64,000 nt of DNA from Acidobacteriota bacterium (GTDB lineage Bacteria; Acidobacteriota; Aminicenantia; Aminicenantales; Saccharicenantaceae), in assembly GCA_029569255.1 (NCBI GenBank), contig JAKQUO010000061.1, positions 62,001-126,000 on the forward strand, read 5' to 3'. This document shows, piece after piece, positions 44,117-51,622 of the stretch (its first letter is position 1; each line of letters opens with the position of its first letter). A model generated the notes under the pieces. The model was given only the letters and a program-made list of their open reading frames with translations, ran no database searches and was not told the DNA's origin. The position numbers and the translations under genes were made by a program.

Positions 44117-46185
44117 GACTCATCGTCTCCTACTACGGCGTGGGCCTGTTCGCCAGCGCCATCGTCGCCGGGGCCGTCGCCGTCATCGCCTGGAAGCGCA
44201 CCGTCACGCCCGTCGGCCGCGTCCTCGGCCTGCTCATGACGGCGGTCTTCACCTGGGCGATGGCCGCGGCCTTCGAGGCGGCCGCGCCGGACCAGGCGAC
44301 CAAGGTCCTCCTCGCCAAGATCGAGTTCCTCGGCATCGCCGCCACTCCCGTCCTGGTGTTCCTCTTCGCCACGGGCTATTCACGCTCGGGGTCGCGGCTG
44401 AAGCCCCTCCGGGCCGCGGCCCTCTGGATCATCCCCGCGGCGACGGTGGCCCTGGCCGTCACGAACGAAGCCCACGGCCTCGTCTGGTCGGGCTTCTCGA
44501 CGGCCGAAGGGACGCGGGCCGGCTTCCTGGTCTACCATCACGGGCCGTTCTTCTGGGTCCACGCCGGCTATTCCTACCTCCTTCTCTTCGCCACCGCGGT
44601 CGCCCTCCTGCTGGCCTTCTTCCGCTTCAAGGGCGTCTTCCGGAGGCAGGCCCTGCTCCTCCTCCTGGCCTTTCCCCTGCCGTGGGCCGCCAACGCCCTC
44701 TACCTCGCCGGCCTGGCCGGCGCCGAGCGCGGCTACGACTTCACCCCGGTCGGGTTCGCCTGCTCCGGGTTCTTCCTGATCTGGGCCATGTTCAGGCTCC
44801 GGCTCGTCGACATCGTCCCCGTGGCCCAGGAACGGGTCATCGAGAGCATGGGCGAATCGCTGATCATCGTGGACCGGGCCGGACGCCTGACGGCGACGAA
44901 CCCGGCCGCCCGGAGGCTGATGGCCGAGGCCGGCGGCCCGCCGGAGGACATCCCCGAGTCCAAGGTCCTCGGCCGGCCGGCGGCGGAGCTTTTCCCCGGC
45001 TGGCCGGCGCTCGCCGCCGGGCTGGGCGGCTCGGCCGTCCCCGCGCGCGAGCTGGCCTGGGTCCGGGAGGGCGGAACGCGCTATTTCGACCTCCGCCTGA
45101 CCCCCGTCGTGGGGCCCGGCGCCTTCAACGCGGGCCAGGTGGCCATCCTCTACGACATCACCCGGATCAAGAACGCCGAGACCTCCGCGGTCGCCGCCCG
45201 CAGGGTCGCCGAAACGCTCCGCGAGGCCGGAGTGACCCTGAGCTCGAACCTCGATTTCAAGCAGATCACGTCCCTCATCCTGGAGCTCCTCAAGCGCGTC
45301 ATCCCCTACGACATCGGGGCCTTCATGACGGTCGAGGGGAACGATCTGAAGCTCGCCGCGATCAAGCGGCCCTCGGACACCCGCAGCCTCATCGGGGAGA
45401 CCTATCCCCTGACGGGCTCGCGCCTCTGCCACGTGGCCATCCAGAAGGGCCGGCCCCTGATCAGCGCCATCACGGGCCCGGACGACATCCTCCTCCCGTT
45501 CCGGCTGGACAAGGGCGCCCACTCGTTCCTGGGCGTCCCCATCGTCTTCCGCGACCGGGCCATCGGCCTCATCGCCCTCTACAACTTCGAGGCCGAGCCG
45601 TTCTCCGAGGACGCCGCCCGGGTGGCCGAGCTCTTCGCCAGCCAGGCGGCCATCGCCCTGGACAACTCCCGCCGGATCGAGCAGATGGAGCTCCTGGCCG
45701 TGACCGACCAGCTGACCGGGCTCTACAACCGGCGGGCCTTCGCCGGGATGGCGGCCAAGGAGGTCGGGCGGTCCCGCCGCTACCGGCGCCCCCTGGCCCT
45801 CATCCTCTTCGACATCGACCACTTCAAGGCCGTCAACGATACCCACGGCCACCCCATGGGGGACCAGGTCCTGCAGGTCCTGACCAGGCTCGTCAGCAAG
45901 ACGATCCGGGCGACGGACGTCATCTGCCGCTACGGCGGCGACGAGTTCCTCGTCCTCATGCCCGAGGCCGGCCGCGAAGAGGCCCTGGCCATGGCCGAGC
46001 GCCTGCGGGAGGAGATCTCGCGGATGACCGTGGTCACGCCGGGCGGCACGCTGACCCTGACCGTCAGCCTGGGGGTCGCCGACCTCGATCCGGCCGGGGA
46101 CGAGGACATCGACGGCCTCATCAACCGGGCCGACCGGGCCATGTACCAGGCCAAGGCCGCCGGCCGCGGCCAGGTCCGCGGCTGA
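44113..46185 (+). CDS. 7TM-PAS-GAF-GGDEF diguanylate cyclase
   Basis: A 690-residue membrane protein. Seven helices of the histidine-kinase N-terminal 7TM type fill about 1-230. A PAS domain follows (about 240-355, VIESMGESLIIVDRAGRLTATN), then a GAF domain (about 360-515) and a GGDEF domain. The active site is intact (YGGDEF, G608-F612), and the inhibitory I-site R599-A-T-D602 lies exactly five residues before it. It should make c-di-GMP and be feedback-inhibited by it. The start overlaps the HD-GYP gene stop (ATGA), so a cyclase, a phosphodiesterase and a PilZ protein are made together. Confidence 0.93.
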   Translation: MRLIVSYYGVGLFASAIVAGAVAVIAWKRTVTPVGRVLGLLMTAVFTWAMAAAFEAAAPDQATKVLLAKIEFLGIAATPVLVFLFATGYSRSGSRLKPLRAAALWIIPAATVALAVTNEAHGLVWSGFSTAEGTRAGFLVYHHGPFFWVHAGYSYLLLFATAVALLLAFFRFKGVFRRQALLLLLAFPLPWAANALYLAGLAGAERGYDFTPVGFACSGFFLIWAMFRLRLVDIVPVAQERVIESMGESLIIVDRAGRLTATNPAARRLMAEAGGPPEDIPESKVLGRPAAELFPGWPALAAGLGGSAVPARELAWVREGGTRYFDLRLTPVVGPGAFNAGQVAILYDITRIKNAETSAVAARRVAETLREAGVTLSSNLDFKQITSLILELLKRVIPYDIGAFMTVEGNDLKLAAIKRPSDTRSLIGETYPLTGSRLCHVAIQKGRPLISAITGPDDILLPFRLDKGAHSFLGVPIVFRDRAIGLIALYNFEAEPFSEDAARVAELFASQAAIALDNSRRIEQMELLAVTDQLTGLYNRRAFAGMAAKEVGRSRRYRRPLALILFDIDHFKAVNDTHGHPMGDQVLQVLTRLVSKTIRATDVICRYGGDEFLVLMPEAGREEALAMAERLREEISRMTVVTPGGTLTLTVSLGVADLDPAGDEDIDGLINRADRAMYQAKAAGRGQVRG

Positions 46186-46211
46186 CCCCTTCCTCCCCGC
46201 GCCGCCTGTGC

Positions 46212-46217
46212 TATAAT
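46212..46217 (+). promoter_or_regulatory. -10 box (TATAAT) of the DUF1015-HD operon
   Basis: A perfect TATAAT with a poor -35 (CTTCCT, 46189-46194) at 17 nt. The ATG at 46239 follows 21 nt later behind GGAGGT. Confidence 0.5.
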
Positions 46218-46238
46218 ACCCCCCTTTCGGAGGTCCCC

Positions 46239-47480
46239 ATGGTCCACATCGAGCCGTTCCGCGGCGTCAGGCCCCGCAAGGACATCGCCGCCCTCGTCGC
46301 CGCCCCGCCCTACGACGTCCTGTCCTCGGAGGAGGCCCGCGAGCTGGCCGCCGGGAACCCCTATTCCTTCCTCCACGTCGGCAAGCCGGAGATCGACCTC
46401 CCGCCGGGGACCGGCCTCTACGCGGACGAGGTCTACGCCAAGGGCAAGGAGAACTTCGAGCGCTTCCTCCGCGAGGGCGCCATCGCCCCCGACCCGTCCC
46501 GCAACTTCTACGTCTACAAGCAGGTCTGGGGGGACCACGTCCAGGTCGGCCTGGTCGCCGGCGCCTCCTGCCAGGACTATCTCGACGACGTCATCAAGAA
46601 GCACGAGCTGACCCGGATCGACAAGGAGAACGACCGGATGCGCCACATCGAGACGCTGGGGGCGCAGACCGGGCCGGTCTTCCTGACCTACCGCCGGACG
46701 GACGCGATCGACGCCCTCGTGGCCGAGGCCATGGGCCGGGCGCCCGAGAACGACTTCGAGACCTACGACGGCGTCCGGCACATCTTCTTCGTCGTCGACG
46801 ACCCCGGCCTCGTCGGGCGCATCCGGGACGCCTTCGCCGGGCTCCCGCGGCTCTACGTGGCCGACGGCCATCACCGGTCCGCAGCCGCCACCCGGATCAA
46901 GGTCAAGCGCGACCGGGAGCGGCCCGGCCGGACGGGCCGCGAGGAGGACAACTTCTTCCTGGCCGTCATCTTCCCCGACAGCCAGATGAAGATCCTGCCC
47001 TACAACCGCGTCGTCCGCGACCTCGGCGGCCTGGATGCCGAGGCCTTCCTCGGAAGGGTCGCCGAGCGGTTCGCCGTCCGGCCGGACGGCCCGAAGGTCC
47101 CCGCCCGGAGCCGCGACTTCGCCATGTTCCTCGACGGCCGCTGGTACGCGCTCGAGGCCAGGCCGGGCACGTTCGACCCGGCCGACCCCATCGGCTCCCT
47201 CGACGTCTCCATCCTCCAGACGAACCTCCTCGCGCCCGTCCTCGGCGTCGCCGACCCCCGCACGGACACGCGGATCGACTTCGTCGGCGGCATCCGCGGC
47301 ACGGACGGCCTGGAGAAGAAGGTCCGCGAGGGCGGCTTCCGGGCCGCCTTCTCCCTCTTCCCGACGACGATCGAGCAGCTGTTCGCCGTGGCCGACGCTG
47401 GCCGGATCATGCCGCCCAAGTCGACCTGGTTCGAGCCCAAGCTCAAGGACGGGCTGGCCGTCCACATGATCGACGGATGA
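46239..47480 (+). CDS. DUF1015-family protein
   Basis: A 413-residue cytoplasmic protein of the DUF1015 family (VHIEPFRGVRPRKDIAALVAAPPYDVLS, PYSFLHVGKPEIDLP, KHELTRIDKENDRMRHIE, YVADGHHRSAAA, WFEPKLKDGL). The family is widespread and described as a putative nucleic-acid- or phospho-Ser/Thr-linked enzyme; its role is not settled. GGAGGT stands 5 nt before the ATG. The stop overlaps the HD hydrolase start (ATGA), so the two are coupled. Confidence 0.85.
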   Translation: MVHIEPFRGVRPRKDIAALVAAPPYDVLSSEEARELAAGNPYSFLHVGKPEIDLPPGTGLYADEVYAKGKENFERFLREGAIAPDPSRNFYVYKQVWGDHVQVGLVAGASCQDYLDDVIKKHELTRIDKENDRMRHIETLGAQTGPVFLTYRRTDAIDALVAEAMGRAPENDFETYDGVRHIFFVVDDPGLVGRIRDAFAGLPRLYVADGHHRSAAATRIKVKRDRERPGRTGREEDNFFLAVIFPDSQMKILPYNRVVRDLGGLDAEAFLGRVAERFAVRPDGPKVPARSRDFAMFLDGRWYALEARPGTFDPADPIGSLDVSILQTNLLAPVLGVADPRTDTRIDFVGGIRGTDGLEKKVREGGFRAAFSLFPTTIEQLFAVADAGRIMPPKSTWFEPKLKDGLAVHMIDG

Positions 47481-48133
47481 CCGCCCCCGTGACGCCGGCC
47501 CTCGTCGCCCGCGTCCGCGAGGAGGCCCGGGCGTTCTTCCGCGGCGCCCGGGGCAGCCACGACTGGGACCACACCGAACGCGTCCGCCGGCTGGCCCTGC
47601 GCATCGGCCGCCGGGAACGGGCCGACCTGGGCGTCCTCGAGCTGGCGGCGCTGCTCCACGACATCGGCCGCGAGGAGGAGGACCGCTCGCGCGGCCGGGT
47701 CTGCCACGGCCGGGTCGGGGCGGCGCTGGCCCGGCGCATCCTCGAGGACTACGGCTGCGAGCCGGCCGTCGTCCGGGCCGTCGCCGAGGCCGTCCGGACC
47801 CACCGCTTCCGCCGGGGCGGGGCGCCCCGGACGCCCGAGGCCCGGGCCCTCTTCGACGCCGACAAGCTCGACTCGATCGGCGCGGTCGGCGTCGGCCGGG
47901 CCTTCCAGTTCGCGGGCGAGGTCGGGGCCCGGCTCCACGACAAGGCCATCGACGTCCGCAGGACGAAGCCGTACACCCGCGAGGACACGGCCTACCGCGA
48001 GTACCTGGTCAAGCTCGGCCGCGTCCGCGACAGGATGACGACCGGCGAAGGGCGGCGCATCGCCGCCGGCCGCCACCGTTTCATGGCCGCCTTCTTCGCC
48101 CGGCTCAACAAGGAGACCGACGGAGCGCTCTGA
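47477..48133 (+). CDS. HD-domain metal-dependent phosphohydrolase
   Basis: A 218-residue HD-superfamily hydrolase. Metal ligands are the His in HDWDHTERVRRLAL, the H-D pair in AALLHDIGREEEDR and the Asp in DADKLDSIGAVGVGR. It belongs to the YedJ/YfbR-like group of small HD phosphohydrolases that act on nucleotides or related compounds. It is translated from an ATG overlapping the DUF1015 stop. Substrate unknown. Confidence 0.85.
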   Translation: MTAPVTPALVARVREEARAFFRGARGSHDWDHTERVRRLALRIGRRERADLGVLELAALLHDIGREEEDRSRGRVCHGRVGAALARRILEDYGCEPAVVRAVAEAVRTHRFRRGGAPRTPEARALFDADKLDSIGAVGVGRAFQFAGEVGARLHDKAIDVRRTKPYTREDTAYREYLVKLGRVRDRMTTGEGRRIAAGRHRFMAAFFARLNKETDGAL

Positions 48134-48191
48134 CCGCGGCCGAAAACCCCGGCGGGGTCGCCGCCTCGATGGGGCTCCCGGGGCCGGCCCT

Positions 48192-49124
48192 CTACCCGAC
48201 GATCTTCTTGGCGCCCTTGTACTTCCCCTCGACCCGCTCGCGGGGCAGGTACTCGTCCTCCATGGCCCGGTACTCCTTGAGCCCGACGAAGTCGGTGTAC
48301 TCCTCGAAGGACGAGACCCACCGCGTCTGGCCCGGGAGCGTCCCGGTCGGCGAGGCCTTGAGGGCGGCGAAGAACTCGGTCAGGGCCTTGTGGGCGACCA
48401 TGATCGAGGCCACGGGGATCGAGACCCGGCCGACGCCCATCGCCCTGAGCTCGGGGATGGGGACGAGCTCGGTCTTCATGCCGCTGACGGCGTCCATGAT
48501 GTTGACCGAGAGCGGCCCCTTGATCGACCGGACCGCCTTCTCGATGTCGGCCTTGGTCCTGATGCCGTCGATGAAGGCCAGGTCGGCCCCGGCCTCGAGG
48601 TAGATGTCGCAGCGGCGGATGGCCTCGTCGAGGCCCAGCCCGGCGAAGGCGTCGGTCCGGGCGTTGATGACGAAGTCCTTGTCCAGGCGGTCGCGCGCGG
48701 CGGCGCAGGCCCGGACCTTGCCGGCCATCTCCTCGGCCGAGATGACTTCCTTGCCGGCCATGTGGCCGCAGCGCTTGGGGAAGACCTGGTCCTCGATGTT
48801 CAGGCCGGCGACGCCCATGGCGATGAGGCGCTCGGTCAGCCAGGCCGCGTTGACGGCGTTGCCGCCCCCGGTGTCGATGTCGGCCATGACCGGGACCGTC
48901 ACGGCCTGGGCGATGTTCCAGGTCAGGTCGAGGACGTCCTTCATCCGGACCAGGCCGACGTCGGGCTTGCCGAGGTAGGACCCGGCCAGGCCGTAGCCCG
49001 AGACCTGGACGGCCTCGAACCCGGCCTTCTCGACGACCTTGGCCGAGAGGGCGTCGTGGGCGCCCGGCACGGCGACGGCCCGGCGCGCCATGATGGCTTT
49101 CCTCAGGATCTGGGATCTCTTCAT
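48192..49124 (-). CDS. Isocitrate lyase / PEP mutase family C-C lyase (PrpB-like)
   Basis: A 310-residue TIM-barrel enzyme of the ICL/PEP-mutase superfamily. Metal- and substrate-binding blocks are VPGAHDALSAKVVEKAGF, ADIDTGGGNAVN and EDQVFPKRCGHMAGKEV, where KRCGH holds the catalytic Cys of the lyase branch. The best guess is methylisocitrate lyase (propionate breakdown) or a dimethylmalate-lyase-like enzyme. No methylcitrate synthase or dehydratase is nearby to confirm it. GGAGT stands 8 nt before the ATG. Confidence 0.82.
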   Translation of the reverse strand: MKRSQILRKAIMARRAVAVPGAHDALSAKVVEKAGFEAVQVSGYGLAGSYLGKPDVGLVRMKDVLDLTWNIAQAVTVPVMADIDTGGGNAVNAAWLTERLIAMGVAGLNIEDQVFPKRCGHMAGKEVISAEEMAGKVRACAAARDRLDKDFVINARTDAFAGLGLDEAIRRCDIYLEAGADLAFIDGIRTKADIEKAVRSIKGPLSVNIMDAVSGMKTELVPIPELRAMGVGRVSIPVASIMVAHKALTEFFAALKASPTGTLPGQTRWVSSFEEYTDFVGLKEYRAMEDEYLPRERVEGKYKGAKKIVG

Positions 49125-49345
49125 GGATAATGACTCCTTGCCGTCGAAAACGGCCCCTCATTCTACCTCATCCCGGGGCGGCAAGGAAAGGGGGGGTGCG
49201 GCGTGCAAAAGAACCGGCCCGGGTGTAAAATCCTTTGGCGTCCCCGGGTGTTCCCGGGGCTGTCCGGCACGTCCTTTCAGGCGGCGAAAGGGTTGCGCCC
49301 CTTGGCACATCTCACGCTGGAGTGCCGGAACGAAGGGAGAGGACC

Positions 49346-49972
49346 ATGGCGCATCGACCCCTCGGACGGAAGGAGTTCCTGGCGGCCCTGGGCAAAGGGG
49401 GCGCCTGCATGTGCGCCGCGGCCGCGGGCATGCGGTCCGCGCTCGCCGGACAAACGGCGGCGCCGGCGTCGAAGCCGGGCGACCCGACGGCCGAGCGGGC
49501 GGCCAAGCGGATGGAGTTCGTCGACGGCTGGGTCCGGCGCTTCTTCGCGGCCTTGGACCAGACCGTCGACGAGCCCACGCGGCGGAACTTGATGGCGGCC
49601 AACGGCCGGGCCTGTTACGCGGCCCATTCCGAACCGCCGAAAAAGACCCCCGGCCCGGACGCGTTCGAGAAGTTCAAGGCCTGGGTCGCCCAGCAGGGGA
49701 AGAGCCGGGGCTATGCCATCGAAGACGATGTCATCTCGTTCGAGTTCGTCGGCAGCGCCGAGACGGGCCGGGCCGCGCCCGAGAGCGTTTGCCTCTGCCC
49801 GACGGCCGAGGCCCGGAAGGCGGGCGAGCTCTCCCCGACCTACTGCCTCTGCTCCGTCGGCTACGTCCGGGAGATGCACGAACGGATCCTCGGCCGGTCC
49901 GTCGAGGTCGAGCTCGTCGACTCGGTCCTCCGCGGCGGCAAGCGCTGCAGGTTCCGGCTCACGCTGGCCTGA
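49346..49972 (+). CDS. Secreted Cys-rich protein with a Tat-like leader
   Basis: A 208-residue protein. The leader RPLGRKEFLAALGKGGACMC resembles a Tat signal in which RK replaces RR. The mature part has a conserved-looking block, VCLCPTAEARK...SPTYCLCSVGYVREMHE, with four cysteines in two CxC pairs, and ends RCRFRLTLA. It may bind a metal or cluster, or act as a thiol protein. I do not recognise the family firmly. GGAGAGG precedes the ATG; earlier in-frame starts lack such a site. Confidence 0.6.
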   Translation: MAHRPLGRKEFLAALGKGGACMCAAAAGMRSALAGQTAAPASKPGDPTAERAAKRMEFVDGWVRRFFAALDQTVDEPTRRNLMAANGRACYAAHSEPPKKTPGPDAFEKFKAWVAQQGKSRGYAIEDDVISFEFVGSAETGRAAPESVCLCPTAEARKAGELSPTYCLCSVGYVREMHERILGRSVEVELVDSVLRGGKRCRFRLTLA

Positions 49973-49989
49973 GGCCGCCGGGGTGCTCC

Positions 49990-51501
49990 TTACGGGTTCC
50001 GGGGCGCCTCGTCGGCGAAGGCGTCCTTGAGGAGCTGGCTTTGGCGGCTGAAGGCCAGGCGCGGGCTCCTCGTCTCCTTCATCAGGGAGATCTCCTGGGT
50101 CACGAGCCGGGCGACATACATCGTCTGGGCTGTGGCTTTGCGCGACTCCCGTTGAAAGAGCGGATGGTCCCGGTTGATATAGACGACGTTCCCCTCCGAG
50201 AAGCATTCCGGCCCGGCCGGCCCGAAGAAGTCGAGGCAGATGGAAACGCTCTCCGCGCCCAAGCGCATGCGCCTGACGATGGCGTTGGGGGTGGCCCTTT
50301 TCACGAGCGGATGGCGGCGTTTCTTCTTCTTGGGCTTGACGGGCGGCGCCGAACCCCCCTCTCCCCCGGCCGGGACGGCCGTCGCGCCGTCCGCGGCGGA
50401 GTCGCCCTTCTTCCCCTGGGGGCGGACGACCGCGCCGCCGCCCGCCTCGCCCGGATCGCCGTAGGCGATCGGGCCGAACGGCGACAGGTCCGGGTTGCGG
50501 GCCAGGGCCAGGTGGATGCGTTGAAGCGCCTCGTTGACGGCCCGGCTCGATCTCCGCTGCTCGCTGCGGTCGGCCTCCTTGCCCAGGGCCCGGCCGATGA
50601 CGCCGACGATCTTCTCCATGACCTCGAGGAAGGCCTGGTACTCTTCGGAATCGACGACGAAGCCCGAGCGGTCCGAGGTGACGGGCAGGAAATCGGCGTG
50701 GACCTCGCCTTTCACCCGGGCCACGGCCTTGCCCCACGTCTCCATGCCGAAGAGGTCCCGCCGGACCGTGACCGACTTCACCTTGACGTCGATCCCGAGG
50801 TCTTTGAAGTCGGCGGCCGATTTCGGGATAATGACGACCTCCCCCGTGACCAGGCCGTGCGCCGTGCCCTCGAGGATCGGGATCCGCCGCCCGACGAGGC
50901 TTCGGGGATAGAGCCGCCGGCCGTTGAGGGTGACCGCGAAATCGGGGGCCCTGAGGGGGACGCTCTCCATGAGCCTCCGCTCCACGTCCTCGACCCGGAA
51001 GGACTTGGACAAGTCGGAGAGGGCCACCGTCGTGCCGTCGGCCGCCCGGGAATCCGCGGACAGGATCTCGCAGGGGAGATGCCACTCCTCCCCGGCGCTC
51101 TGCCAGGCCTTCTTGTCGAAAACGACCCTGGCGCAGAAGTCCTTGTGCCTCGTCACGAGCTCGAACCGCGACGCCGCGGCCAGGGACGCGAACTTGCCGA
51201 TCCCGAATTGCCCGATCCGGACGCGGCCGAACCGGGGGGAGCGGGAGTGGACGACCTTCTCGTCCGAGCCGATGGTGAAATACTGCTTGAGGCCGGCGAG
51301 GTCCATCCCCGTCCCGTCGTCCGCGACGACGATCCTGTCCGGGCCGACCTCCACGCTCACCTTGGCGGCGTCGGCGTCGAAGGCGTTGTTGACGAGCTCC
51401 CGGAGCAGGTCGACGCTCTCCGCGTACAGCCGCTCGCCGATCGAGACGATGTGCCGCTTGTCGACGGTCACCGCGAGACGGGTCTTGTCCTTGACCTCCA
51501 C
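49990..51501 (-). CDS. HSP90-like (GHKL) ATPase of unknown role
   Basis: A 503-residue protein with a Bergerat-fold ATPase: N box LLRELVNNAFDADA, G1 DDGTGM and G2 IGQFGIGKFASLA. A middle region follows, then a low-complexity Gly/Ala/Pro linker with a KPKKKKRRHP basic patch, and a C-terminal domain (GNVVYINRDHPLF). It is close to the HSP90/MutL/MORC group, without MutL or gyrase signatures. The start is GTG 51501 (VEVKDKTRL) with GGAGG 9 nt upstream; the track's Met is upstream of the promoter. Divergent from pckG. Confidence 0.8.
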   Translation of the reverse strand: MEVKDKTRLAVTVDKRHIVSIGERLYAESVDLLRELVNNAFDADAAKVSVEVGPDRIVVADDGTGMDLAGLKQYFTIGSDEKVVHSRSPRFGRVRIGQFGIGKFASLAAASRFELVTRHKDFCARVVFDKKAWQSAGEEWHLPCEILSADSRAADGTTVALSDLSKSFRVEDVERRLMESVPLRAPDFAVTLNGRRLYPRSLVGRRIPILEGTAHGLVTGEVVIIPKSAADFKDLGIDVKVKSVTVRRDLFGMETWGKAVARVKGEVHADFLPVTSDRSGFVVDSEEYQAFLEVMEKIVGVIGRALGKEADRSEQRRSSRAVNEALQRIHLALARNPDLSPFGPIAYGDPGEAGGGAVVRPQGKKGDSAADGATAVPAGGEGGSAPPVKPKKKKRRHPLVKRATPNAIVRRMRLGAESVSICLDFFGPAGPECFSEGNVVYINRDHPLFQRESRKATAQTMYVARLVTQEISLMKETRSPRLAFSRQSQLLKDAFADEAPRNP

Positions 51502-51528
51502 GGGCCTGGCCCTCCGTTGGCGCGGAGG

Positions 51529-51557
51529 AGCATAATTCAGCCCCGTCGACGTGTCAA
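51529..51557 (-). promoter_or_regulatory. Promoter of the GHKL ATPase gene
   Basis: Minus strand: TTGACA (51557-51552), 17 nt, TATGCT (51534-51529). The leader is about 21 nt. Confidence 0.6.
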
Positions 51558-51574
51558 GGCGCGCCGTCCCCGCA

Positions 51575-51603
51575 TTGACAGCCTCCTCCATTGCTGATAG
51601 AAA
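51575..51603 (+). promoter_or_regulatory. Promoter of pckG
   Basis: TTGACA (51575-51580), 17 nt, TAGAAA (51598-51603), 20 nt before the ATG. Its -35 lies 17 nt from the -35 of the divergent GHKL promoter, so a bound factor could affect both. Confidence 0.6.
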
Positions 51604-51622
51604 AGAGGGCCTGAGGCCCGCC

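Noticed and set aside
46239-48133. Assigning DUF1015 and the HD hydrolase to the c-di-GMP operon
   Set aside because: A TATAAT box and a gap of 53 nt separate them from the GGDEF gene. The HD protein is short and lacks the GYP motif, so it is not a c-di-GMP phosphodiesterase.
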